DNA from: Apostichopus japonicus
Lineage: Eukaryota > Echinodermata > Holothuroidea > Aspidochirotida > Stichopodidae
Reading direction: 5' to 3'
NCBI RefSeq assembly: GCF_037975245.1
Contig: NC_092571.1
Span: 7,972,501 to 8,036,500 of the forward strand
DNA: 64,000 bases
Shown here: positions 12,012 through 23,735 of the stretch, piece after piece
How the letters are laid out: every line of letters starts with the position of its first letter
Numbering within the stretch: position 1 is the first letter of the stretch
Program-made: the position numbers and the translations under genes
The notes under the pieces: generated by a model
Seen by the model: only the letters and a program-made list of their open reading frames with translations
What the model was told of the DNA's origin: nothing
The model's database searches: none

Positions 12012-12604
12012 CTGTATAATTATCACGTCGCCATCCCAGTCGCTCATTACCGTCCAGCGGTCGCATGTGATGGACTGCATTTTCGGCGTGAGCAAATTAA
12101 TGAGCGAACTGAAGATACGCCTAAATCTTTTGTAGAGCTTCACCGTACCATAATTAGGCGTGTTTATAAGTTTTTCGGTGACATTGCATCATTATTTGGT
12201 AAGATATAGGCTATTGTGTGACAAAGAACAATTGTCCTGTGGTTGTTGTTGTTTTTTTTTTCACTTTTAAAGTTGAAAGTCTACTTGTGTGTCGATGGAC
12301 AAAACAGCAAAAGCATCAATCCACTTTTCTCACTGTTTTTAGTGTAGCCAATAAGCGATGAACTAATTAGATACACATGACACGAGTGTCAGTTTGCAAA
12401 ACAGACGTCTGCAGTTGGAGTAGGGAATATCCGCCTTCTTGATACCGTGACACAACCGAGTTGTAGTTGGTTGGTATACTGCTGGTGTGAGTTCTTGAAG
12501 GTGAGTCAAACATCCTCCAAGGTTTTCACTGGGTCAGAGAAGAACGTTATATTTTTCGAGTCTAGAAAATTATTTGTCTCCTTTTCGGATCCTTTGTATA
12601 CGTG

Positions 12605-12619
12605 TATATATATATATAA

Positions 12620-12712
<93 letters not shown>
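12605..12712. repeat. (TA)n microsatellite
   Basis: About 108 bp of TA with minor interruptions, inside the large palindrome. Confidence 0.9.
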
Positions 12713-12715
<3 letters not shown>

Positions 12716-12843
12716 AGTGGTTATTCTGTGTAAATTTGTGTAAAGATTATCAGATTCAAAGCGCCAGGGGCGCACTCTGTACAATCTTAATACTTGGGTA
12801 TTACGCCCTTAATGACAGTTATTCAAAGCCAATTTATACGCTA

Positions 12844-12988
12844 TAACACACCAGTAGAATCACTGTGGTCGAGTGGTACGGGCTTAGGTTCGTGACACGA
12901 AGATCCGGGCTTTGATTCCTACCTTCGCCTGATGAGTCCCAAAAGGACGAAACCGGTCGTGAAGTGGAATTTTTCTGGTGTGTTATTC
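12844..12988 (+). mobile_element. tRNA-like SINE with hammerhead ribozyme, copy B
   Basis: The ends are TAACACACCAG and CTGGTGTGTTATTC. The plus strand has a clear A-box-like GTGGTCGAGTGGTA (about 12865-12878) and a B-box-like GGCTTTGATTCC (about 12908-12919), as in tRNA-Leu or tRNA-Ser-derived heads. A complete hammerhead fold follows at 12923-12964. This copy keeps the full tRNA-like 5' half, while copies A and C have replaced part of it with an inverted copy of the 3' end. It lies between the arms of the 12171-13287 palindrome. Confidence 0.75.
12923..12964 (+). ncRNA. Hammerhead ribozyme (type I), copy B
   Basis: CTGATGA (12929-12935), stem II GTCC/GGAC with loop CAAAA (12936-12948), GAAA (12949-12952), palindromic ACCGGT stem III, and a cleavage triplet GTC ending at 12958. 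Stem I pairs CTTCGC (12923-12928) with GTGAAG (12959-12964): six pairs, one a G-U wobble. It is the best-formed of the three copies and every invariant core position is intact. Confidence 0.85.
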
Positions 12989-12997
12989 TTTATTGAA

Positions 12998-13001
<4 letters not shown>

Positions 13002-13047
<46 letters not shown>

Positions 13048-13058
13048 CATATATATAT
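13002..13058. repeat. (TA)n microsatellite
   Basis: A TA tract with two CA interruptions, just after SINE copy B. Confidence 0.85.
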
Positions 13059-13339
13059 AACTGCAGACGTCTGTTTTGCAAACTGACACTCGTGTCATGT
13101 GTATCTAATTAGTTCATCGCTTATTGGCTACACTAAAAACAGTGAGAAAAGTGGATTGATGCTTTTGCTGCGTTGTCCACCGACACACACAAGTAGACTT
13201 TCAAAAACAACAACCACAGGACAATTGTTCTTTGTCACACAATAGCCTATATCTTACCAAATAATGATGCAATGTCACCGAAAAATATTTTTCGAGTCTG
13301 GAAAATTATTTGTCTCCTTTTCGGATCCTTTGTATACGT

Positions 13340-13481
<142 letters not shown>

Positions 13482-13519
13482 GTAACAAGTGGTATGACAG
13501 ATGTATAGTAAATGATACT

Positions 13520-13658
13520 GAATAACACACCAGACAAATTCCACTTCACGACCGGTGTCGTCCTTTTGGGACTCATCAGACAAAGGTAGGAATCGAACCC
13601 CCAGATCTTGTGTCACAAACCGAATGTCGTGAAGTGGAATTTTTCTGGTGTGTTATTC
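13520..13658 (-). mobile_element. tRNA-like SINE with defective hammerhead, copy C
   Basis: The counterpart of copy A in the second duplicated segment, with the same 15-bp inverted ends (13520-13534 and 13644-13658) and the same GGTTCGATTCC B-box on the minus strand. It differs in the ribozyme core. Confidence 0.75.
13541..13586 (-). ncRNA. Hammerhead ribozyme, copy C (core mutation)
   Basis: Same layout as copy A, but the GAAA after stem II reads GACA. The changed base is the core position usually numbered A14, which is required for catalysis in hammerheads. Self-cleavage is therefore expected to be lost or very weak. Confidence 0.75.
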
Positions 13659-14061
13659 AATATTATATATTATACAACACCTAATTATATTCCGGCCATT
13701 TGATTGGCCAATTGCTCGTCGATTGCATGCAAAATCCGCTCTATTGCACTCTATGAAATAGAACCATGTGTTGTACTTTTTTGATAGCACTTTTTCAATG
13801 GTAAGAGAGCAGAGAACCTGTCTGTTCCAAACAATCTGTTGCATGAGTGCATTTTACATCCAATTATGTCCAAATTTGAAGGTGTTGTATAAAACAAATA
13901 ATAAATGGTTTCATACGTGCAATAGTGCAACTATTCCATGAGTTGAAAGATGTAATTTGTTCCATTGAACTCGGCTGCGCCTCGTTGAATAGAACATTCC
14001 ATCTTTCAACTCATGAAATATTTGCACTATTGCACTCATAACCATTTATTATTTGTATACT

Positions 14062-14096
<35 letters not shown>

Positions 14097-14168
14097 GTTT
14101 TATTTTTTTTATATAGTTCTGTACCTGGAGTCTTTACGTCGCCGAACGTACCGATTGAATGAACAGTC

Positions 14169-15702
14169 ATGATGACTGCTTTGTCCGTTGTCATTGGCAT
14201 TCACCTCGTAGTTATTTTAACGGCATCACCATCATGTCAATGTGCCTGTCGAGATATATATACTACCACCACATGCGATGGCCGCAATAGTAACATTTCT
14301 TCGCTACCTTTTCTTGAAAACAGGGAAACAATTGTAAATCTATTTGTTGTACATTCGAATATACCAGCCTTACGAAATGGTAGTATTCTGCTGCCAACAT
14401 TTCCTAACTTGAGATCTCTTGGATTGTATTCGAACGGAATTTTTCAACTGAATGAACAGTTCTTTGAAAACGTTGCGAATGTTAGTCAATTACACCTACA
14501 AAGAAACGAACTGAGCATGGTCCCTTCTAATTCTTTGAGTGTTCTTACCAAACTCACGTACCTCGCTCGATCTTAGTGGAAATAGAATCCTGGAATTACC
14601 AGCAAAGTGCTTCGTTAACAACATATATTTAAAGGTTGTTATGTTATACAGAAATAACATCAGCAGCGTACACAAAGAAGCTTTCATAGAAATGCGTCAC
14701 CTTGAGGTCTTAAATTTGGCATGGAATAATATCACTGAGATCAATTTGTGTGATGAGAAAACACACCACCTGACATCATTAACTTTACTTAATTTGAAAC
14801 ACAACAGCATGGAATATTTCCATTGTAGTAATAACTTGTCTATGTTGACTTCTTACGATGCGGAAGATAACAAGCTATCTTATTTAGATGAATATTCATT
14901 GCACGGTCTTTCTCAATTGAAGACACTTTGGTTACCAGGAAATCATTTATCAGATGTCCACGAATTTACCTTTGGCAATACTACGCACGGACTACAACAT
15001 TTAACTTTGAGCAGAAATCGGTTTAGCGATATTCCAACACAGTTCATAAAAATGCTCACGTTTTTGGAGAATTTAAACTTGCAGTTTAACTCCATTACCG
15101 CTTTACCTGCACAGGCATTCCAAGCCAATGAATTCCTATATCAAATTAACTTAGAGCATAACTTGATTCATGTGACTGCGCCGAATTCATTGACGGGACT
15201 AACCCGTCTACGTTATCTTAATTTGAGAGGAAATGTTTTAAATGGACTCCCGTCATCAGGTTTCTTGGAGGAGGGAGAAGACTTTGGAATAAATCTCTCA
15301 GGTAACCCATGGACGTGCGACTGCAATGCATTGCCTCTCTACAATTGGTTAAGTAAATCCAGATTCTACGAACATGATCTGATTTGTCAGAGCCCAATCT
15401 CTGTTTATGGTGAACAACTTATGAAGCTCTCAGTTACGGACTTTTGCGATGTCGCGGATATGTTGACTACTCAATGGCAGTTCTACGAGTCTACCACTAC
15501 ACCAAGTCCAACAGTGAACTACGATATTGCTGTTATCAGTGCAGCTATATGGATTTTCGGAGGATTATTTCTCTTAGTTTTTCTTCTTACCAATATTCGA
15601 ATGCTACGACGTTGCATAAACTGCCCAAGGGAGCAAGATAACCGTTTGGCAGCTCCAGAGCCGGACACACCATTGGGCCAAATGCGGGCTCAAATCCCCT
15701 AA
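14169..15702 (+). pseudogene. LRR membrane protein gene, frameshifted copy
   Basis: A near-identical copy of the gene at 655-2184 and exactly 4 bp longer. CTCG is duplicated near 14563-14570 within the third LRR, shifting the frame to a stop at 14574-14576 after 135 residues. Beyond it the original frame stays open to the normal stop, with N-cap, LRRs, C-cap, membrane segment and tail all kept. The lack of other breaks means the damage is recent, or is a sequencing or assembly error. A truncated 135-residue secreted product is possible. Amino-acid differences from copy 1 are few and scattered. Confidence 0.85.
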
Positions 15703-18209
15703 TCTATTGTCCCCTAAAATTATTTAAAAAAATATAAAAACAGTTAATAGAAACGAGGAAGACTGGGTGGGATAGCGACATATTCGTATATCTTTCCTAT
15801 ATTACTTGATATTACATAATATTACTTTCCTAATTATGTAGTGCATTATATAATTATGTGGTATAGCAAATAACTTATTCATCAATCGAAAGATATCGTG
15901 AGCGAAATCTTTACAAAACATTGCATTGCAGATTTATGATGTATGCATACATAATTACTGTGCAACTCACAAGTAAAATGTCGACACAGTGCAAGCCTTG
16001 GTTGCCACACGGTCATCCGAGGGCCCTAACATTAGTTTATCAGGACCAGCCCCCGCCCTCCCCCACCCCACAAATGGTAAATTTGGCCCCAAGGCAGAAC
16101 AATGAGATTAATGCATAACATTAAATGCCTCGAAGTATTCTTGACGTTTGGTGTGAGGGGATATGCGAGGGGTGGGGTGGTAGGGGGTGATATATGTGTT
16201 ATCTTTTTTTAGTACGTAATCGTGATACGTATATACATAACACCTAACGTAGCATAACATGGTGAGATTTCCATTGTTCATTCTCTGACTTGGGCTTCTT
16301 TTCTTAAAAACGTGGTAAAATATGCAAACAACTGTCAACATCCGAGGATAATATATGCACTTGCTTAACAAATTTTCCTTCTACGTTTTGATGTTTTGGC
16401 AAGCCTGCCAATGTTTTTATTTTCCCATATATTTGTTTCACTGAACATCTCAGAACGGACCATATTTATTAAATGCTTGTTTCTAAAGGTGTGATAGAAC
16501 TATCTTCCTTGAAATGAACCAAAGAAGCAAAATATGGTGGAGACAAGCATTTAAAATCTAACTTGTACGAATATTTTGGCATTTCATTTCTTTTCTTTAA
16601 TTTCCGAGTCGATTTTTTTAATAATTAATTGTGTTTATTTTGTACATAACTCCTAAGCTCACAAACTTGTCTGCAAGCACGATGAAAGACTCTTTCTATT
16701 GATTGAGATATATGTTCATCCCTTGTTATAAGCGTGATTTAGTAAATTTTCAGGGACGTAGCTACGAGGGGGGGGGGGGGTGGGTGCGGGTTCTCATCCC
16801 CAAATAATTGAGTTGAATCTTCAATAGTTAGAAAAGTCGGTGGTTAAAAACATGACTGTTAGAAAATTTAATCTATGTCACATCTCTTAAAAAAAAATTA
16901 AGCTTGATCGCAATCTCGACAGGATAATTTTGATTCAATATAGGTTGTTTCTAATTTTAGGCTTACATTATTTACAAGATTTGACGAAATTCGAACTTAC
17001 TTATTAACCGAAATCTTGTTTCTAACTCCTTGTACAACCCATAGTAAAGTTGGAAATATACTACTGAATGTAACTTTAAAATTGTCTAAAGACGGTCAAT
17101 TGGCGTTCGATTTAGCACCTTAGTATCCGGTATGGCAATTAAGAATTGACAACCAACTTCGTGTTATGCTGCTGAAAATGTCGAAATTGGATATTTCAAT
17201 GAGGGATGTTGTATGTATTCACAGTGTTTGGGGACAAAAGTTTATGTTCTGCATTGCATGTTGTCGGCGCACTGTTAGTGATTAATGTATGTTCTTCTTG
17301 TTACACCAATATGAGATATAATTATGCAGATTGGCAAAGGAAAAATGAATAGTTATGATATATTATACTGTATAGGCAACTTGTTTTTATTGTGATCTGC
17401 TTCTCACAAGGTTTTCCTCCTTAGCAATACCAAACATAGAAACGAGATTTTTTTACACAATTAGCTAACTTTGATTCAGTCATTGACTCTTCTAATCAAA
17501 GTTTCGTGAGTCGTTTGGAAATTGATTGTCTTCTTACAAACAATGCACATCTCCATTTGAGATATGCGATACCTGCGTATACCTATACCATGCACACGTA
17601 GGAATACTATTATGTTATTGTAAATGTTTGATATCGTTAAATATAATGTAATATATTTAATATAATATATATGTTTTTCATCTGTGAATAAGTTAATTAA
17701 ATATAACAAATAAAAATGAAAGCTTTTCAGCTGAATTTCCATGGTGACATCATTCACTCTGCATTCACACAAACAAAAAAATACCACCAAATTTGAAAGA
17801 GAAATATTTTCGTCATGCAAAATGCCATGACGATGAGTGGTTGAACTAAGAAAATAATTTTCGGATTGTTACCATGGACTCAACTTCAAGCACCGAAATA
17901 TTTCTTGACGGATCATCACGTTCATTTGACGAGTTGTGTATAAGTCAATGGAGAATTGATTTACAGTTTAGTGCTACAACATGTCCTCCCGTTCTTATCC
18001 CAAACGAAGATCGTGTACCGTATATATACATTGGGGTATAAAAATATTTTTGAAATATGATCGTCTATACTTTGTTAGAACATAGTGCTAGTGACTATTT
18101 TAATGTGTTGTCAATATATTTGGAACTTAAATTTAAAGTAAAAAACAGCGTTGTTCTTTTTTCTTATTCTTCTTTTCCATTTATTGTCTGCCAATCTACT
18201 ACTCTACTT
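15703..18209. other. Non-coding part of duplicated segment, copy 2
   Basis: Matches 2185-4718 with small indels, mainly in G runs and A runs. I see no coding signal. Confidence 0.7.
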
Positions 18210-20132
18210 CAGTGGCGGAAAACAGGAGGGGTTGGGGGGTTTTAACCCCCCACTTTTTGAAGAGGGGGGTTGGCCCACACAATCAACCCCCCCCCCCTAG
18301 TTTTTGACAGTAATGTTCTGTTATAGCCTATGTTATGTGCTCCAAATGGCATAATAAATCAAATTATTAAATTTGAAATTGTTAAAGTCATTTCAACCTT
18401 TTACCTGGTAGGCTACATCAACAAAAAACCGAGTTAGAATTGACCCACACATTATTTCTAGCCCCTTTCCCCCACCTTGCGCATTGGAACTTGTAGCTCA
18501 TAGCGCTAACTTCACCCCACAACAGACATACACAAAATAACGTTTTGTTGCTGTAGAATAGCTTTGGAACTGTATACACTTGCCAACTTCAACGAGGTGA
18601 AGGAAGGAAGGAAAAGAAAAAGAAGAAAGAGAGAAAAGGAGAAAAGGATGGAGTAGAAAATACGGCAAGAAAACGGGAAGAGAAAGAGGAACAGTGACAA
18701 AATTATTCGATTTTGTAAAGCAAACAGCAGATATCACATCATATCAGTGAGCATGAAAATGGCGTTCCACGATAAACAGCCTCCAAACCATGGGCGCAGA
18801 TCCTGGTGAGGACAGCGGGACGCGTCCCCATCAACTTTTTTTCAGTAGTGGGGACATGATATACCGTGTCCCCACCAATTTGTCTTGACCAATAGCTGCA
18901 TTTCAAGTTCCCCTGTATTGAACTTTGGCGCAGTTTGATCCAGCATTGTGCATATGACATGCAGCAGTTCTCATTTTATTGTATTTTATCCACAGTTGTT
19001 AAATATAGGACGGATATCGCATTTGCGGCAGTCTATATTTGTTTTCTGGGAGAGGACCCCAGACCCATCGTATATACAAAAGTCTACTTGGATTATTTGT
19101 CCCCTGATTTTCTTTCTGCAGACGCCCATGTATTTCTCCAAACTAAATTTCTAAGCCATGAGATCCAAAACTTAAGGAGGTTTAGGAGCATCATTAGGTC
19201 TGGGAAGTGTTATTTCCGGCGATCTGGGAGGTATATTTGCCCCAAAAAAAATCGTACGCTACGCGCGCTCCGCTTAGATAGTGTCATAGAACAGACACGC
19301 GTCCCCACCATTATCCAAGACTGATCTGCGCCCATGCTCAAAACTGTCGATGTGTGTAGCGTTCGGTTTCGGAAATATCTGGTATATTTTTATTTCCTTC
19401 AACGAAATTTTTTAGTAGCCGTCTGAATTTTCGAAAATTCCCTAACCAACATTCTTCATCATACTTCATCATACTCGTGCAATTTTGGTTTGAAGGAGGT
19501 TTTTCTATATCGGTTGTCCATAGATGATATTTTGTGCAACATTATGGGTATGTTTTGAAGTGAATTTATTCACGAGAATTGTGAATTTTCAAATTCTGAA
19601 CAGTGGGGCTGACGGATATTGTGGGCCGCGATGAAGAATCACCTACAAAAGCAATGATCCACAGGATATGTGATGAAGTCGAACATGATGTGTGACTGGT
19701 GACAATCTTCAAAAAGGTTATAGATGAGAAAAAAAGTATTTGGAAAAAACTTGGTTCTCAGGCAAAAGTGTACATATGGTTGGTCAGTTTCAAGCCCGAG
19801 AAGTGCCATTTCCGGTGATCTGGGGGTACCAAAACCAGAAATTTGCTTGTACGCTGCGCGCCAACCAATGGTGGCGCTCCGCTTAGATAGTAATACGCCC
19901 CCCCCCCCCGGGTTAGAAAATCCTGCATACGCCACTGGTTAAATGCAGCTTTTCAAGGCCTGGGCAGTGCCATTTACTGCAATCTGGGAGGCAATATTTG
20001 CCAAAAAATTATTGTGCACTTCGCGCCAACTTATGGTGGCGCTCCACTTAGATAGTGAGCCAGCAGTTATAACTTTTTATTTCATCAATGGCCTGCAACC
20101 CCCCCACTTCCGACAAGAAATCTCCGCCACTG
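18210..20132. mobile_element. Non-autonomous hAT element with 8-bp target duplication
   Basis: A perfect 10-bp terminal inverted repeat (CAGTGGCGGA at 18210, TCCGCCACTG ending at 20132) is flanked by the direct 8-bp repeat CTCTACTT (18202-18209 and 20133-20140). The paralogous copy at about 4711 has one CTCTACTT and no insert, which proves the insertion. Terminal CAG...CTG and 8-bp duplications mark the hAT superfamily. No transposase is coded. Inside are blocks such as GCGCTCCGCTTAGATAGT shared with other hAT remnants here, and a nested element at 18789-19336. Confidence 0.92.
18789..19336. mobile_element. Nested hAT-like MITE
   Basis: Terminal inverted repeats CATGGGCGCAGATC (18789) and its inverse (ending 19336) enclose 548 bp. 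The flanks CTCCAAAC (18781-18788) and CTCAAAAC (19337-19344) agree at 7 of 8 bases, as expected of an ageing 8-bp target duplication. Both ends carry inverted GGGACGCGT-type sequence. There is no coding sequence. It inserted into the 18210-20132 element, so it is younger. Confidence 0.75.
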
Positions 20133-20934
20133 CTCTACTTATCTACTAATTGATGACTAATTAATTTTTCGATAAGCTTGATCGTCTCTCAATGGAATTC
20201 CTGATTGACTAGTTACCTCATTTCTTTGGTTAAAAAGCGGGGCAACGCGTCCTGTGGGAGGGGTCCAGTGCCCTACCTTCCCTTTGAAGAAATTTTGGAG
20301 TTTAAAGGAGGCTAAGCGTATCAACTGGTAGTATATAGCCCTATATATCTTATTTACAGCATAAATACCTACCGAAACTAAAGTATCGCGAAATCGCGTA
20401 TGTCACTTCTTGCAACTATGTAGCAGACGTCACACAACTTTTCCCGCCAAACTTGAGGGGCTCATATGCGGCCATCGATCGTGTTTGTGTGTCAAAGGCG
20501 ATTATGCGTCATACTTCCGGAACGATCCCGTAGAATGATGTTTTCTACATGACGTGTGTACTTACGTTGAGCTTGCATATCGTATCGTAAGCGGAACCAA
20601 ATAATTTCGTTGGAAAGACGAAAAGGTCCATCAGTATTTCACGTATTGCAGTATGCTAGAAAGTACAATAATGGTCACACCTCTTCAATCCAGTACATTT
20701 CATCTCTGCGACCCTTGAAGTAGTGTTGTATGTCACTGCGTGACTAATTAAAACAATTAACTACCTCTGTACTCTGCATATTAACTAGAGTCACTGACAC
20801 CATGCTCCCCCTTTGCCAATAATGTAGAAAGCACAGTGATTTTCGGGCAGACCGACGCGGTGCCACAACGGACGGCAATTCCAACACCAAGGAACATTGA
20901 ACTGACTCCTGCCCTTTCACGGCTCGCACCCCCA
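20133..20934. other. Non-coding part of duplicated segment, copy 2
   Basis: Matches 4711-5515 closely. No coding signal is seen. Confidence 0.7.
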
Positions 20935-20959
20935 TCCCCCCCCCCCCCCGTCCCCAACA

Positions 20960-21790
20960 ACCAAACGAAAACGTTTAGTGGTTTATACGTAGCCTAAACA
21001 TATTCACAGTGTGGTAGTACGCCATAAATGTTGATAAACATGAATTAGTGCACACCAAAATGAAGAGGATTATCTACATTAACCAATGCGGCAACATTTA
21101 AAGAAAGGAATCAGTTATCATGTTGACAACATGCATCAACTATTTAAATCACTGGTAAGGATTTTACAGTATAGAATTTTATTCCAATATCCTAATGCAA
21201 ACCCCTTTAAACATTTGTTATCGTAGACTGACAGCCTTACAAGAAATTGTTTGCAAGCGCGGGAAATATTTGACAATCTACAAGTCACCTGATAAAAAGC
21301 GCAAAACAAATTGCCAATTTGAGAACCTAATGAGCTATCCTGTTGATCCTTGGAGCAAATTTTTCCACCATTATAGATAACCTGTTGACTCAGAGGGTGA
21401 AACTGGCTATAGCCACTTGAGTGTGCTTCAAGCAATAACACATATCAACTTTCCTTGAACTTTCCTGGATGACTGTATGTTCTGTTCAAGATTTCTAAAG
21501 CCCCTTCATAAAACTAAACTGAACTGCATTTGACCAAACTGTGTTCACCAAAAAAACAATCATACCATTGGAGAATTGACAGATTTATTGTTAATTTAAT
21601 TTTGGAGTTACCATGGTTAAAAGGTTTTCAGAATTTGACACCTGTTGACCTCTAACCAATTTCAATAATGGAGCATCTATCTACCAAGTATGACACTGAT
21701 TCAACTTATGGTTGATGAGGTATCATGTTTAATAAGCTGTTTTTGACAATGTCTCATTAAGCCCCAACAACTCATGAATATTAATGAGGT
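20960..21790. repeat. Unclassified dispersed repeat, copy 1 of 3
   Basis: Absent from copy 1 of the duplication, so inserted (or lost there) after the split. It matches 30717-31505 and, in two pieces, 43385-43525 and 44088-44430. Shared phrases include GAAGAGGATTATCTA, AATCAGTTATCATGTTGACA and AAGGATTTTACAGT. It has no clear ends and no coding sequence. Confidence 0.6.
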
Positions 21791-22095
21791 CAAAATTGTT
21801 GTTGCAAAGAGCATATATACTTACTATGTAGTTACAACATCCTATCACCATAATATATTTCTTCCAATCAGAGCACAAGAGAACATCATGTGACCATGGT
21901 CGTACAATAAGAGCACGAGAAACCAACGTATGTCAATTTAACTGGACATATGTCAATTTCCGGACTTATGGCAGATTAGGCGCACCATACACGTTAGCAT
22001 GATTGCAAAGGTTACTGAGCGTTTGGCATCATAACCAAACCACACAGCCCACACCCAACTCAACATTTTTACTTGAATAGATCATGCCACATGCA

Positions 22096-23735
22096 GATAG
22101 ATAATTGATTGAAACTTGTGTAATAGAAGTCCCAGTAGATGCTTGGAAGTACAGGCCAAAAATGACGAAGAGAAAACTGCCAAAAAATAAGGTATTTTCA
22201 ACTTGTAAAGTTTCTTTATTGAAATGAGTTCAAGCAGTTGCTAAGAATGCCTTTCCAACTCTTACTGCTGAAAACATTTACCCGCCCAACAAATACTAAC
22301 TTATCAAGTAGAAATCAAATTAAGAGTTGTAGTATTTCATTCTAAAACATTTAAAATTGTATCGCCAGTACATCTTCCGTGTAGAGGCTTTAAATATCAT
22401 TGGTAACCCATTGCTTTTTAAATTCTAAAAAAAAAAATAAATAAATAAAAAAATAAAAAAAACATGTTCTTTCAACATTTCTTTTAACAACCCAGCATCC
22501 ATGGGTGACATTTAAACACCATTTTGTCCTGGACAAAGTTGCAATGTAATTATAAACATGTTACTTGAGGTCATACAAGTCTTATGTAATGCATCCAAGG
22601 TACTTGACCTAGATGGTCTGTGTTGTCCAGCCATTTTTATTGATGATACTCAGATGTTTAAAGGATCATTACTCAAAATAAAAGCGATATGTAAATGCAA
22701 GCTGCACTGTTAGCCTAGGACATTAAAATGGTCTACAGAATATCAAAATTTAAATTTGGCGTCTTATCCCATCCTTTACGTAAGAGTTAGGAGTTGATGA
22801 TTCTCTCGTCTCAAAAATGTTGTGGCCGGGACACTTATCCGTTTATTTTGAACCAAATGCCATATGAGCATACCGGGAAAATATTGTAATGCTACTTCCT
22901 TCATCATATCAAGTGAGAGTTGAAGAGCCACTGAACTGAATTGCTTTGGAATATTACTATCAAATGATCATCTTAAATTATTAAATCATTATCTTTTGTA
23001 GTGAATTTGACATATTGATGTGGTACCACCGAAATGATTGTTCAAGAAAAGACATGATACTATGTTACCTTAGGCAACAATGAAATTTGCACGAAAAGTC
23101 ATGAAATTGAAGCATAAAATTCCAAATTTTGAAAATAACAGATTACATTAAATTTGTGAGACGCTAAAAAAAAACACCTTCCTTTTTTTTCTGTACCTGG
23201 ATTAAACAATGGGTTAATAGTATGGAGCAGCGAAATGGTTCAAATGATATAAATCTCATAGTAAGTCTTAGAGATATTCATATATATAAATAAATAATCT
23301 TACAGAACTCACAATGCTAGCTTTAAAAAAAAATGTTATGCAGAACAAGTTAATAACTCAATATTGTATTTAGTTTTCACCATATATGCCACACTAAACA
23401 GAATGTTTTAAGCCTCCTTATGCATTAAATCTCGACGGTTTGATTTTTAATTGTTATTGGGTGGGGGGGAGGAGTACTACTGATTAGTAGTAAAAAAATC
23501 TCACAGCCCTGACTGAACTAACATTTCCGTATAATCGTGAGTCACTTGGAAGGACACACTTCTCAAGTAGTGTGTAGTAGCAGGAAGTTGTTATGTTTCC
23601 ATAACAACTCCCTGGCAACAGTGGGTATACAAGCTGTACAAGTGTTTACTTAGTCTTGTGACCTTTATGTAGGCCTACAGCCTAGTGTACTCTGCTTTTT
23701 CACAAAGCTATTTTCCCGTATCTATTTGCTGTACT
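22096..23735. other. Non-coding end of duplicated segment, copy 2
   Basis: Matches about 5545-7185. No coding signal. The similarity stops near 23736. Confidence 0.7.

Larger units (their letters stand above)
12171..13287. repeat. Large inverted repeat (palindrome)
   Basis: The left arm, about 12171-12417, is matched in inverted orientation by about 13061-13287 with few differences. Both carry TATAGGCTATTGTGTGACAA-type sequence and CAGACGTCTGCAG at their inner ends. The ~640-bp centre contains two (TA)n tracts and the tRNA-like SINE copy B. Just outside the right arm, 13288-13375 repeats 12555-12640 in direct orientation. It could form a hairpin or cruciform. Confidence 0.75.
13505..23735 (+). 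repeat. Segmental duplication, copy 2
   Basis: Aligns in the same orientation with 1-7185 at very high identity, starting at the first base of the window, so copy 1 may extend further left. The size difference comes from two insertions in copy 2: the hAT element at 18210-20132 and about 1.15 kb at 20935-22095. The differences look like recent divergence between duplicates or between two haplotypes. Confidence 0.85.
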
